The notes under the pieces are model-generated. The model saw only the letters and a list, made by a program, of their open reading frames with translations. It ran no database searches and was not told where the DNA came from. From LMUY01 sp964247705 (GTDB taxonomy: Bacteria > Pseudomonadota > Alphaproteobacteria > Acetobacterales > Acetobacteraceae), in NCBI GenBank assembly GCA_964247705.1, contig CAXTVQ010000008.1, forward strand, positions 30,127-94,126: DNA of 64,000 nucleotides, given 5' to 3'. Both the position numbers and the translations under genes were made by a program. Position 1 is the stretch's first letter, and every line of letters starts with the position of its first letter. This document shows, piece after piece, positions 1 through 8,614 of the stretch.

Positions 1-3000
1 GCTCGAGCACGACCCCGGCCGGGCTGGCGGCCCGCATGGCGGCGCTTCGTGAGGCGTGCGTGCGGTGGCCATTGCTTTCAAGCCAAGCCTCCCACGCGGC
101 GGCGTGCGGACCGGGGCGGCCTGGCAAAGCGGCCGGAGGCGCTTCGGCCAGCAGACGGCGGAGGTACAGCGGCCCGCCCGCCTTCGGCCCCGTCCCGGAC
201 AGGCCATGGCCGCCGAATGGCTGGACGCCGACCACGGCGCCGATCAGGTTGCGGTTGACGTAGATGTTGCCGGCTTCGGACAACCAGGTGACGCGGGCGA
301 TGGTCTCGTCGATGCGGCTGTGCACGCCGAAGGTGAGGCCGTAGCCGGTGGCGTTGATCGCCGCCATCACCGCGTCCAGCCCGTCGCGGCGGAACCGCAG
401 CACGTGGAGCACGGGACCGAACACCTCCTGCGTCAGGTCGGACAGGCGGGTCAGCTCGATGATCGTGGGGGCGACGAAAATCCCGCGGCTGCACTCGGCG
501 CTCAAGGGGGCGGATCGGACGGGGTGGCCGGCCTGCCGCATCGCAAGGGTGTGGGCCAGGATGCCGTCCCGCGCCTCGGCCGAGATCACCGGGCCGATGT
601 CGGTCGTGAACGCCGCCGGGTCCCCCACGGTGAGTTCGGCAAGCGCGCCGTGGAGCATGGCGAGCACCCGGTCCGCCACATCCTCCTGCAGGGCGAGGAC
701 GCGCAGGGCGGAGCAGCGCTGGCCGGCGCTGTCGAACGCACTGGCCAGCACGTCGGCCACCACCTGCTCGGCCAGGGCGGACGAGTCGACCACCAGCGCG
801 TTCTGTCCGCCCGTCTCGGCGATCAGCGGCACCGGCGTCCCATCCGGGTTGAGGCGTTGGGCCAATTGGCGGGCGATCAGCTTGGCGACGGCGGTGGACC
901 CGGTGAACATCACCCCGCACACGCGCGGATCCTCCACCAGCGCCGCGCCGACGTCCCCCGCACCCGGCAGCAGATGCAGCACGTGCGCGGGCACGCCCGC
1001 CTGGTGCAGCAGGCGCACGGCCTCGGTGGCGATCAGTGGCGTCTCCTCGGCCGGCTTGGCGAGCACGGTGTTGCCGGCGGCCAATGCCGCGGCCACCTGG
1101 CCGGTGAAGATCGCGAGTGGGAAGTTCCAGGGCGAGATGCAGGCGACGGGGCCGAGCGGCACGTGCGCCGCGTTGGTGAAGCCATCGCGCACGGTGGCGC
1201 CGTAGTAGCGCAAGAAGTCCACCGCCTCGCGGATCTCGCTGACGGCGTTGGTGAAGGACTTGCCGGCCTCGCGGATGATCAGGCCCATCAGGCGCGGCCG
1301 TTCGGCCTCCAGCAGGTCGGCGGCACGCAGCAGGCAGGCGGCACGCTCGGCCGGCAGCGTGTCCCGCCAGGCAGGGGCGGCAAGGACCGCTTGCGCCACG
1401 GCATGGGCCACGGTCGCCGGGTCCGCCTCGTTCACGGCGCCGACGATATCGGCCTGATTGGCGGGGTTGCGGATCAGACGAGCGCCGGATACTCGCGGCG
1501 GCTCGGCGGCGGTCAGGCCCGCCGCCAACTCCGCCAGTGCGTGCTCATCGGCGAGGTCGAGTCCGGCGGAGTTCGCCCGCACCGGCGCGAACAGCTCCCG
1601 CGGCAGGGCGATCCGCTCATGCGGTGCGCCGACGGGCACGAGCGCCGCCGCTTGTGACACCGGGTCGGCCACCAGTTCGGCCACCGGCACGGAGGTGTCC
1701 TGGATCCGGTTGACGAAGGACGAGTTGGCCCCGTTCTCCAGCAATCGCCGCACCAGGTAGGCGAGCAACGTCTCGTGCGTGCCGACGGGCGCGTAGATGC
1801 GGCACGGCCGGTTCAGCGTGTTGTGGCCGACCACCTCCTCGTAGAGCGGCTCCCCCATGCCGTGCAGGCATTGGAATTCGTATTGGCCCGGGGTCCACGC
1901 CGCCCCGGCCATGCTGTGGATGGCGGCCACCGTGTAGGCGTTGTGGGTGGCGAATTGCGGGAAGATCGCGTCCGGCGCCGCCAGCATGATCCGGGCGCAG
2001 GCGAGGTAGGACACGTCGGTGTGCAGCTTGCGGGTGTAGACGGGGTAACCCTCCTGCCCGTCCACCTGCGCGCGCTTGATCTCGCCGTCCCAGTACGCGC
2101 CCTTGACCAGCCGCACCATGATCCGGTGGCCGCTGCGGCGCGCGAGGTCCACGATCCAGTCGAGCACGAACGGCGCCCGCTTGCCGTAGGCCTGCACGAC
2201 GAAGCCGATCCCGTCCCAGCCGGCGAACGCCGGGTCGAGCGCCAATGCCTCCAGCAAGTCGAGCGACAGCTCCAGCCGGTCCGACTCCTCGGCATCGATG
2301 TTGAGGCCGATGCCGTAGCCGCAAGCCAAATGCGCCAGGGCTTTGAGCCTGGGCAGCAGCTCGTTCATCACCCGCTCGCGCTGCTGCCGGGCATAGCGCG
2401 GGTGCAGCGCCGAAAGCTTGACCGAGATCCCGGGCCCTGCGACCACGCCGCGCCCCGCGGACGCATGGCCGATGGCGTGGATCGCTTGCTCGTAGTCGGC
2501 GTAGTAGCGCGCGGCATCGGCTGCCGTGGTCGCCGCCTCGCCCAGCATGTCGTAGGAGTAGCGGAAGCCCACCGCCTCCAGCCGGCGGCTGCGGCTGAGC
2601 GCCTCGTCGATGGTTTGCCCGGTGACGAACTGCTCGCCCATCATCCGCATCGCCATGTCCACGCCGCGGCGGATCACCGGTTCGCCGCTGCGCGCGATCA
2701 GCCGGGTCAGCGCCTGGGCCAGCCCGGCCTCGTTGGCGGTCCCGGTCAGCTTGCCGGTGACGACCAGGCCCCAGGTGGCGGCGTTGACGAACAGGGATGG
2801 CGAGTGGCCGACATGCGCGCGCCAGTCGCCGGTGCCGATCTTGTCGCGGATCAGCGCGTCGCGGGTGGCCCGGTCCGGGATGCGCAACAGCGCCTCCGCC
2901 AGGCACATCAGCGCAACACCTTCCTGGCTGGACAGCGCGTATTCGCGGACCAGCCCCTCCACCGCGCCGCGCGTGCCCTTCGCCCGCAGCGCCTGCACCA

Positions 3001-3178
3001 GCCGGGTGGCCAATGCCCGGGTCTGCGCTGCCTCGTCCGGCGCCAATGTGGCGCTGGCCAGGAGCGGCGGCAGGCACTGCTCCTCCGGCCGGCGCGTGGC
3101 TTCGGTGATCCGGGCGCGCAGCTCGGATTGCGGGTGCAAAGTTTCGGCGAAGGCCGCGAATGGCATTGCGTGCGTCAT
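1..3178 (-). CDS. putA: Bifunctional proline dehydrogenase / L-glutamate gamma-semialdehyde dehydrogenase PutA (3' end outside window)
   Basis: Oxidises proline to glutamate in two steps on one polypeptide. About 1,059 residues are visible, from an ATG at 3178, and the frame is still open at base 1, so the C-terminus is cut by the window edge. The N-terminal half carries proline dehydrogenase motifs (GIGLNIDAEESDRLELS, MVRLVKGAYWD); the C-terminal half is an aldehyde dehydrogenase with SPWNFPLAIFTGQVAAAL, a FTGST NAD-binding stretch, and the catalytic cysteine in DSAGQRCSALR. The order PRODH then P5CDH is that of PutA. The N-terminus has no ribbon-helix-helix DNA-binding domain, so this is the non-regulatory type. 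It is transcribed divergently from the DUF1223 gene, with only 55 bases between them. Confidence 0.95.
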   Translation of the reverse strand, partial: MTHAMPFAAFAETLHPQSELRARITEATRRPEEQCLPPLLASATLAPDEAAQTRALATRLVQALRAKGTRGAVEGLVREYALSSQEGVALMCLAEALLRIPDRATRDALIRDKIGTGDWRAHVGHSPSLFVNAATWGLVVTGKLTGTANEAGLAQALTRLIARSGEPVIRRGVDMAMRMMGEQFVTGQTIDEALSRSRRLEAVGFRYSYDMLGEAATTAADAARYYADYEQAIHAIGHASAGRGVVAGPGISVKLSALHPRYARQQRERVMNELLPRLKALAHLACGYGIGLNIDAEESDRLELSLDLLEALALDPAFAGWDGIGFVVQAYGKRAPFVLDWIVDLARRSGHRIMVRLVKGAYWDGEIKRAQVDGQEGYPVYTRKLHTDVSYLACARIMLAAPDAIFPQFATHNAYTVAAIHSMAGAAWTPGQYEFQCLHGMGEPLYEEVVGHNTLNRPCRIYAPVGTHETLLAYLVRRLLENGANSSFVNRIQDTSVPVAELVADPVSQAAALVPVGAPHERIALPRELFAPVRANSAGLDLADEHALAELAAGLTAAEPPRVSGARLIRNPANQADIVGAVNEADPATVAHAVAQAVLAAPAWRDTLPAERAACLLRAADLLEAERPRLMGLIIREAGKSFTNAVSEIREAVDFLRYYGATVRDGFTNAAHVPLGPVACISPWNFPLAIFTGQVAAALAAGNTVLAKPAEETPLIATEAVRLLHQAGVPAHVLHLLPGAGDVGAALVEDPRVCGVMFTGSTAVAKLIARQLAQRLNPDGTPVPLIAETGGQNALVVDSSALAEQVVADVLASAFDSAGQRCSALRVLALQEDVADRVLAMLHGALAELTVGDPAAFTTDIGPVISAEARDGILAHTLAMRQAGHPVRSAPLSAECSRGIFVAPTIIELTRLSDLTQEVFGPVLHVLRFRRDGLDAVMAAINATGYGLTFGVHSRIDETIARVTWLSEAGNIYVNRNLIGAVVGVQPFGGHGLSGTGPKAGGPLYLRRLLAEAPPAALPGRPGPHAAAWEAWLESNGHRTHASRSAAMRAASPAGVVLE

Positions 3179-3233
3179 GGCGGCTATATGGGCGGACAAG
3201 GCAGCCGAATGAACGGTTGAGGAGTACGAAGCG

Positions 3234-3908
3234 ATGAAGCCCGTCCTGGCCGCCGTCTCGCTTGCCGCCTTGCTTTGCGCTTCGGGACCAGTGCGGGCGG
3301 AGACGGTGCTGGAGCTGTTCACGTCGCAATCCTGCTCCTCCTGCCCGCCGGCAGAGGCGCTGTTGGCCGAGCTTGCCAGCCAACCCGGCGTCCTGGCGCT
3401 CGGCCTGCACGTCGATTATTGGGACCGGCTCGGTTGGAAGGACCCGTATTCCTCGGCGGGCTACACCGCCCGGCAGCGCCGCTACGCTGCGTTGCTGGAC
3501 GACGACAGCATCTACACGCCCGAACTGGTGGTGAACGGCCGGACCGGCGTCGTGGGCTCGGACCGGCGCGCCGTGGCCAGTGCGATCACCGCCAGCCAGG
3601 CGGGCCCACAGGTGCCGCTGCACCTGACCCGGGACGGTGCGGGCCTGGTGGCCGATGCGGGGACTGGCGCAGGGTCCGCCGTTTTGATGCTCGTGGGGTT
3701 CGACCCGCACCGCGTCACGCGGGTGGGCGGTGGCGAGAATGGCGGCCGCACGCTGGAGGAGACCAATATCGTCCGCTCGCTCTCCCCCGCCGGCGACTGG
3801 ACCGGCTCGGCCATGCACATCGCGTTGCAGAAGCCACCGGGCGAGCGGTTCGCCGTTTTCCTACAACGCCTCGACGGTCAAATCATCGGCGCGGCAACAC
3901 TACAGTAG
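3234..3908 (+). CDS. Exported DUF1223 (thioredoxin-fold) protein
   Basis: A 224-residue protein with a clear signal peptide (ALLCASGPVRA then E) followed by a thioredoxin-like start, VLELFTSQSCSSCPPAE, containing a CSSC redox-type motif. The DUF1223 family hallmarks ALGLHVDYWDRLGWKDPYS and YTPELVVNGR are present. The family has no settled function; the CxxC and export suggest a periplasmic thiol or disulfide role, which is inference. The ATG at 3234 has GAGGAG nine bases upstream. It converges on the HU gene, with a hairpin between the two stops. Confidence 0.88.
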   Translation: MKPVLAAVSLAALLCASGPVRAETVLELFTSQSCSSCPPAEALLAELASQPGVLALGLHVDYWDRLGWKDPYSSAGYTARQRRYAALLDDDSIYTPELVVNGRTGVVGSDRRAVASAITASQAGPQVPLHLTRDGAGLVADAGTGAGSAVLMLVGFDPHRVTRVGGGENGGRTLEETNIVRSLSPAGDWTGSAMHIALQKPPGERFAVFLQRLDGQIIGAATLQ

Positions 3909-3917
3909 GCAGGTGTG

Positions 3918-3949
3918 AAGGGGACACCGCCATTCCAGACGGTGGCCTT
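3918..3949. terminator. Hairpin between convergent DUF1223 and HU genes
   Basis: AAGG (3918-3921) can pair with CCTT (3946-3949) and CACCG (3925-3929) with CGGTG (3940-3944), giving an interrupted stem between two convergent stop codons. The phrase GTGAAGGGGAC that opens it recurs at 11126 downstream of hisA. There is no long T-run, so terminator function is inferred from position. Confidence 0.4.
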
Positions 3950-3965
3950 TCCGCGCCGCGGCCCG

Positions 3966-4415
3966 TCAGATTGCTTCCTTCAATTCCTTGGCCGCCCGGA
4001 ATGCGATCTTCTTGCTGGCCTTGATCTGGATCGCCTCGCCGGTGGCCGGGTTGCGGCCCATGCGCGCCGGACGGTCTTTCACCTCGATGATGCCGAGGCC
4101 GCCGATCCTCACCCGCTCACCTGCCTTCAGGTGATCGATCACCTGCGTGAACACGCCGTTGATGATGGTATCGGCGTCCTTCTTGCCCATCTCGCTGCGT
4201 TCGACCAGGCCGGCGGCGAGGTGCTTGAGCGTCACGGTGGTCGGCGGCGCTGCTTTCGCCGGAGGCGGAGGCGCCTTGGCGCCAGCCTTCGCGGCGCCAG
4301 CCTTGGTAGCGGCAGGCTTCGCGGCGGCAGACTTTGCGGCGGCGGGCTTTGCGGCGGCTTTCACGGGCGCCTTGCTCTTGGGGGCGGGCTTCACTTCGGT
4401 AACCTTCTTTGCCAT
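3966..4415 (-). CDS. HU-family nucleoid protein with an N-terminal Lys/Ala/Pro tail
   Basis: Histone-like DNA-bending protein of 149 residues. Roughly residues 58-149 are a complete HU/IHF fold (KHLAAGLVERSEMGKKDAD, then the arm region GRNPATGEAIQIKASKKIAFR). Residues 1-57 are a low-complexity tail of AKPAAAKSAAAK-like units, similar in composition to eukaryotic histone H1 tails. Ordinary HU is about 90 residues. I place the start at the ATG at 4415 (MAKKV) because GGACGGAG lies nine bases upstream; an in-frame TTG two codons earlier is less likely. It diverges from denD. Confidence 0.92.
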   Translation of the reverse strand: MAKKVTEVKPAPKSKAPVKAAAKPAAAKSAAAKPAATKAGAAKAGAKAPPPPAKAAPPTTVTLKHLAAGLVERSEMGKKDADTIINGVFTQVIDHLKAGERVRIGGLGIIEVKDRPARMGRNPATGEAIQIKASKKIAFRAAKELKEAI

Positions 4416-4541
4416 AGCCAAAAACTCCGTCCTAATCGTGCGGTCACGGAATCATGGGCGCGTTGCCCAGACAAGCCCGAGACTCGCGGATATCCGGCCG
4501 AACCATAACATTGCACCCGCTTCATATGCGAAAGGAAGACC

Positions 4542-5513
4542 ATGCCGACAATTCTGATCCTCGGAGCCGCCGGAATGCTTGGCCGCAAGCTCGTGGAGCG
4601 TCTGGCAGCCCAACCCGGCAGCCCCCACCGGCTCATCCTGCAGGACATCGTGGCGCCCGAGTCGCTTGCTGCCACGCTGCCACCCGGGACCCGGTTCCAC
4701 GCCTCGGACATCGCCGAACCCGGCGTCGCCGCCGGCCTGCTCACGGAACGGCCGGACATCGTCATCCACCTTGCCGCCGTGGTCTCCGGCGAGGCGGAGG
4801 CGGATTTCGAGAAGGGCTACCGGATCAACCTCGACGGCACCCGCAATCTGCTGGAGGCAATCCGCCACGTCGGCGATGGTTACCGTCCCCGGCTGGTGTT
4901 CGCTTCCTCGCTGGCGGTGTTCGGCGCGCCGTTGCCGGACGTGATCCCGGACGATTACGCGCTCACGCCGCTCACCTCCTACGGCACGCAGAAGGCGGTC
5001 TGCGAGCTGCTGGTGGCCGATTACAGCCGCCGCGGCTTCATAGACGGTATCGGCATCCGGCTGCCCACGGTGTGCGTGCGGCCGGGCAAGCCGAACAAGG
5101 CCGCGTCCGGGTTCTTTTCGGGCATCATCCGCGAGCCGTTGAACGGGCAGGAGGCAGTGTTGCCGGTGCCGGCGGACACGCGTCACTGGTTCGCCTCGCC
5201 CCGTGCCGCGGTAGGCTACCTGATGCACGCCGCCACGTTGGACACGGCGGCCCTGGGGACGCGGCGGATGCTGACCATGCCCGGGATCGCCGCCAGCGTG
5301 GCCGAGCAGATCGAGGCGCTACGCCGCGCGGCGGGTGATGCGGCGGTGGCGCGCATCCGCGAGCGGCCAGACCCGGCGATCCTTGCCATTGTCAGCACCT
5401 GGCCCCGCGCGTTCGATCCGGCGCGGGCGCTTGCGTTGGGTTTTACGCCGGATGCCGATTTCGATGAGATCGTGCGGATCTACCGGGAGGACGATCAGGC
5501 CTCAGCAGTCTGA
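4542..5513 (+). CDS. denD: D-erythronate dehydrogenase-type NAD-dependent epimerase/dehydratase
   Basis: Extended short-chain dehydrogenase of 323 residues with the N-terminal Rossmann motif GAAGMLG and the catalytic YGTQK (YxxxK) motif. The stretches SLAVFGAPLPDVIPDD, GIRLPTVCVRPGKPNKAAS and GFFSGIIREPLNG match the DenD group, which oxidises D-erythronate at C2 in four-carbon sugar acid catabolism (family knowledge). The partner genes of that pathway (denK/denQ, otn genes) are not next to it, so the exact substrate is inferred. ATG 4542 has AAAGGAAG six bases upstream. A terminator-like hairpin follows. Confidence 0.82.
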   Translation: MPTILILGAAGMLGRKLVERLAAQPGSPHRLILQDIVAPESLAATLPPGTRFHASDIAEPGVAAGLLTERPDIVIHLAAVVSGEAEADFEKGYRINLDGTRNLLEAIRHVGDGYRPRLVFASSLAVFGAPLPDVIPDDYALTPLTSYGTQKAVCELLVADYSRRGFIDGIGIRLPTVCVRPGKPNKAASGFFSGIIREPLNGQEAVLPVPADTRHWFASPRAAVGYLMHAATLDTAALGTRRMLTMPGIAASVAEQIEALRRAAGDAAVARIRERPDPAILAIVSTWPRAFDPARALALGFTPDADFDEIVRIYREDDQASAV

Positions 5514-5541
5514 CCGCCATTCGCGCGATGCCCCACCCCGG

Positions 5542-5568
5542 CCCTCTTCCGTGAAGGACGAAAGAGGG
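5542..5568. terminator. Imperfect hairpin between denD and glf (copy of a dispersed hairpin family)
   Basis: CCCTCTTCCGT (5542-5552), loop GAAGG, ACGAAAGAGGG (5558-5568): ten of eleven pairs. It lies between the convergent stops of denD and glf. The core matches hairpins at 44330 and 58547. Confidence 0.55.
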
Positions 5569-5581
5569 AGAAGACAACGAG

Positions 5582-6721
5582 CTACAACCCGGCCAGCCAC
5601 TTCTTCGCGCCGATACGGGACTGATTGATCACCTGGTGCATGTCCAGGTACTTATACGTCCCGCACCGGCCGATGAAATGGCAGTCCCCGCTGCGCTCCG
5701 CCAGCGCCTTGTACTTGTCGTAGATCACCTCGTAGCGCCCGTCGCTGGTCTTCACCGGGTAATACCGCTCGAAATCGTTGTCCGCGTAGTCGCACGGTTC
5801 CTCCAGCGTCACCGTCTTCGCCCCGGTCTCGCGCACCAAGTGGCACGGCAGGCGGGACCAGTCGGTCTCGCGCGTAAACGGCCCCGCATCGGTGAAGTTG
5901 GTCACCGACGCATACCCGGCGCCATATCCCGCCGGCTCGCTGCGATGATGGAAGCGGATCGAGCGATACGGCAGCGGCCCGAATGCGTTGTCGTAGAACA
6001 CGTCGATCGGCATGCTGTTGAAGCACACGTCGTAATCCGCCAGCATCTCCCGCTCGAACACCTGGCCCAGCCGCACCTCGATCCGCTCATGCTGCAGCAG
6101 CCGCTCGAACAACGCCGTGTAGCCGTCGCGAATCAGATATTGGAATTGGTCGTTCGGGAAATACCGGTCCTCGTCGTCCTTGCGCAGCGGGATGCGCTTG
6201 ACCACGGCCGCGTCCATGTCTTCCAGGTCCAGCGCCCACATCTTGCGGGTGTAGGGGCGGAAAAACAGGTCCGTCAGCACCGGCCCGATGCGCGAGCGTA
6301 GATATTCGCCAGCGTTGCGCGGCGCCTCGATCGGTTCGCCCTGGCTGGCCAGGAACGCCGTCACGTCCTCCTCGCCGGTAAGCGAGAGGCCGAACACGTC
6401 GTTGATGGTGGTGCGGTTCACCGGCAACGGCACCCGGCGGCCCACCCCGTCATGGGCCACCACGGCCTCCACCTTGTGTTCGTACGGCACCAATTCGCCG
6501 AAGCGGCGCAACCACGTCACCACGTCCTCGATGTTGGTGTGGAATAAATGCGGACCGTAGCGATGCACCCGCACCCCCTGGGCGCTCACCTCGTCATAGG
6601 CATTGCCGCCGATATGCGGCCGAGCATCGATCACGACCACGTTGTGGCCCGCCTCGGCGGTCTCGCGCGCATAGCAGGCGCCGGCGAACCCTGCACCGAC
6701 CACCAATACGGATTTCGCCAC
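5582..6721 (-). CDS. glf: UDP-galactopyranose mutase
   Basis: FAD enzyme that interconverts UDP-galactopyranose and UDP-galactofuranose, supplying galactofuranose for surface glycans. The protein has 379 residues, the usual Glf length, when started at the GTG at 6721 (VAKSVLVVGAGFAGACYA); GAGGG lies seven bases upstream. The open frame extends further upstream to 6937, but those residues do not look like Glf. Family motifs include GPHLFHTN, the FRPYTRKMW segment, and CDYADNDFERYYPVK near the C-terminus. No other sugar-nucleotide or O-antigen genes are adjacent. Confidence 0.95.
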   Translation of the reverse strand: MAKSVLVVGAGFAGACYARETAEAGHNVVVIDARPHIGGNAYDEVSAQGVRVHRYGPHLFHTNIEDVVTWLRRFGELVPYEHKVEAVVAHDGVGRRVPLPVNRTTINDVFGLSLTGEEDVTAFLASQGEPIEAPRNAGEYLRSRIGPVLTDLFFRPYTRKMWALDLEDMDAAVVKRIPLRKDDEDRYFPNDQFQYLIRDGYTALFERLLQHERIEVRLGQVFEREMLADYDVCFNSMPIDVFYDNAFGPLPYRSIRFHHRSEPAGYGAGYASVTNFTDAGPFTRETDWSRLPCHLVRETGAKTVTLEEPCDYADNDFERYYPVKTSDGRYEVIYDKYKALAERSGDCHFIGRCGTYKYLDMHQVINQSRIGAKKWLAGL

Positions 6722-6722
6722 T

Positions 6723-7049
6723 TTGCCACCCTCGGTCCAGAACCAGCGCCGCCTAAAGCCGGTTTGCCACCGCCCGGCAAGCACTTTGGTTAGCGCTCGG
6801 ACCGGCGGCGCCGGTTCGCACGCCCTTTGCCCGCCATGGATCCGGCAACCAGGCACTGTTCCGGCCGACGCATTCTGGCGGCAAAGCGGCGAGGTGTGGC
6901 TCAACGATGTCTGGCGTCCGTTCTGGGACAGCCTCACGCCGCACGAGCAGGAGAGTTACCTCACGATCTGGCCGCCGCCGCGTGAGTGGTGGGACTTCTA
7001 CCTCGATCCCGAGTTCCAGGCCTGGCTGCGCTCCGACGACAGCCTCTAA
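6723..7049 (+). CDS. Small tryptophan-rich protein, unknown; start uncertain
   Basis: The last 50-60 residues (WLNDVWRPFWDSLTPHEQES, then YLTIWPPPREWWDFYL) have strong GC third-position bias and look like real protein: many Trp, Pro and acidic residues and no membrane segment. The coordinates are the widest open frame. The only in-frame ATG (6723) is next to the divergent glf start, so translation probably begins later, at TTG 6786 or GTG 6894. The 3' end overlaps the convergent esterase stop by four bases. I do not recognise a family. Confidence 0.45.
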   Translation: MPPSVQNQRRLKPVCHRPASTLVSARTGGAGSHALCPPWIRQPGTVPADAFWRQSGEVWLNDVWRPFWDSLTPHEQESYLTIWPPPREWWDFYLDPEFQAWLRSDDSL

Positions 7050-7882
7050 GCAGGCTGCCCCATGAACCGCAGGCTGTCCCGCAGGGTCGGCGCCAGAAAG
7101 TGCAGTGGCGTGCCTACCGCGCCGATGATCTCGATATGGCCGATGCCCTGGTAATACCGGACCTCCACGAGGCCGCCCGCCTCCTTGATCTTCGCCGCCA
7201 GCCGCATCGTGTTGCCGGGCTGCACCGTCTTGTCCGCCGTTCCGGTCAGCAGCAGCATCGGCGGCTCCCGCCCGTCCACGAAGCGGATCGGCATGCGCTG
7301 TGCCGACACGTCCGGCGGGCCGAAGATGTCCAGCAATTCGGCCGTGTCCGGCACGAAGTCATAGGGTCCGGACACACCGATCACGCCGCGAAGGTCCCGC
7401 CGGGACATGCCGACGGCGCCGAGCAACGCCGGGTCCAGCCCCAGCATCGCGGCATTGTAGCCGCCGGCCGAATGCCCCATCAGGAACAGGTTCGCCGGGT
7501 CACCCCGGTAATGGGCGGCGTTGTCGCGCGCCCAACGCACCGCCGCCGCGTTGTCCTGGAGGAACGCCGGGTAGCGCACCGCGGGATACAGCCGGTAGTC
7601 GGGCACCATCACCACCAGCCCATTGCTTGCCAGTGCGCCCCCCAGGAAACGGTAGATGCTGCGCGCGCCGCTGTCCCAAGCGCCGCCATAGAGGAAGACC
7701 ACGACTGGGAACGGGCCCGGACCCTCCGGTGCGTAGACGTCCAGGCTGTGCCGGTCACCCTCGGCGTACGGCACCCCGTCTGCCACGAGGCGGGACGGCG
7801 CCAGGCTGTTGAGGATCTTGACCGGGGAACAGGCGGATGCGGCCAGGGCCGCCGCCATGCTCAGAACAGTGCGACGGACCAA
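7046..7882 (-). CDS. Lipoprotein alpha/beta-hydrolase (esterase/lipase family)
   Basis: Serine esterase of about 278 residues. A TTG start at 7882, with GGGAG upstream, gives a short lipoprotein signal (VRRTVLSMAAALAASAC) with lipobox ASAC; the frame is open further, to 7930. The oxyanion motif is FLYGGAW (HGG-like, Y in place of H), the nucleophile serine is in GHSAGGY, the acid is in TGTADKTVQP and the histidine is in GIGHIEII. This is the arrangement of BD-FAE / kynurenine formamidase-like hydrolases. Substrate unknown. Confidence 0.85.
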   Translation of the reverse strand: MVRRTVLSMAAALAASACSPVKILNSLAPSRLVADGVPYAEGDRHSLDVYAPEGPGPFPVVVFLYGGAWDSGARSIYRFLGGALASNGLVVMVPDYRLYPAVRYPAFLQDNAAAVRWARDNAAHYRGDPANLFLMGHSAGGYNAAMLGLDPALLGAVGMSRRDLRGVIGVSGPYDFVPDTAELLDIFGPPDVSAQRMPIRFVDGREPPMLLLTGTADKTVQPGNTMRLAAKIKEAGGLVEVRYYQGIGHIEIIGAVGTPLHFLAPTLRDSLRFMGQPA

Positions 7883-7984
7883 ACCAACTCCCGACCTTTG
7901 GCTGAGCGGACCCGCGGTCTGCTGCAGCAATCCGAACCTGTATAATGAATGGCCCCGTTCTCGCCAGCACCGGCGCAGCGGTCT

Positions 7985-8032
7985 GTTACATCTTCGTGTA
8001 ACTGTGCAGGTTGCGGCCGTAACGTTTTACGG
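7985..8032. promoter_or_regulatory. Inverted repeats upstream of the ysnF-like operon
   Basis: The 242-base divergent interval is noticeably less GC-rich than its surroundings. It holds GTTAC (7985) / GTAAC (7998) and the tight repeat CCGTAA-CGTT-TTACGG (8017-8032), followed by several further TAACG words down to about 8090. These are candidate regulator or promoter elements for the stress-protein operon; no canonical promoter was recognised. Confidence 0.35.
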
Positions 8033-8124
8033 TTCTTGCAACTTTAACGTTGGCTAACGGCTTTGCTCGGTACTTGCGTAACGGCCCTTGCCGCCCGCCA
8101 CCAAACGAGTCCGAGGATACCCCT

Positions 8125-8604
8125 ATGATACCGCCTATCACAGACGGACATCAGACCGGGGATCGAACCGGGGATCAGTTGGGGGAACGCCTCGTTCTCG
8201 CCCTGCATGCCGAGGATATCTCGGTCACGAAGCGGCAGACGGTGCGTACGGTGCAGGTCCGCCGCGAAACGCGCAGCCGCGACACGCTGGTCGAAGAGGA
8301 TCTGATCAAAACCGGGGTCGTGATCGAACGCATCCCGGTCGACCAGTTCGTCGAAGCCGTGCCGCCGGTTCGGGAGGAGGGTGACGTGACCATCCTTCCG
8401 ATCGTCGAGGAGGTCGTCGTCGTCGAGCGGCGCCTTCGCCTGGTGGAGGAGGTCCATATCCGCCGGGTTCGATCCACCACCACCCACGCCGAGACCGTCA
8501 CGTTGCGCGAGCAGCATGTCGTGGTGACCCGGTCCGATCCGGTGATCCAGCCGGTGGTTTCGCCCACCGCCGCCGCGGCGCTCAACCCTGACAGCAAGAT
8601 TTAG
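8125..8604 (+). CDS. YsnF/AvaK-domain (DUF2382) protein
   Basis: A 159-residue soluble, highly charged protein with the repeated pattern of DUF2382/YsnF proteins: two or more units of the kind VRRETRSRDTLVEEDLI and ERRLRLVEEVHIRR, ending HVVVTRSDP. The family is linked to general stress response, but the molecular function is unknown. The ATG at 8125 has GAGG ten bases upstream; a possible earlier start at 8050 (MANGF) adds a non-family leader. It is ten bases upstream of a second YsnF gene and almost certainly co-transcribed. Confidence 0.82.
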   Translation: MIPPITDGHQTGDRTGDQLGERLVLALHAEDISVTKRQTVRTVQVRRETRSRDTLVEEDLIKTGVVIERIPVDQFVEAVPPVREEGDVTILPIVEEVVVVERRLRLVEEVHIRRVRSTTTHAETVTLREQHVVVTRSDPVIQPVVSPTAAAALNPDSKI

Positions 8605-8614
8605 GAGAAGCCAC

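Noticed and set aside
56..1657. 533-residue plus-strand reading frame inside putA
   Set aside because: Antisense shadow of putA; its composition is the Arg/Gln/His-rich pattern produced by reading a GC-rich gene backwards. The minus-strand frame has clear PutA motifs.
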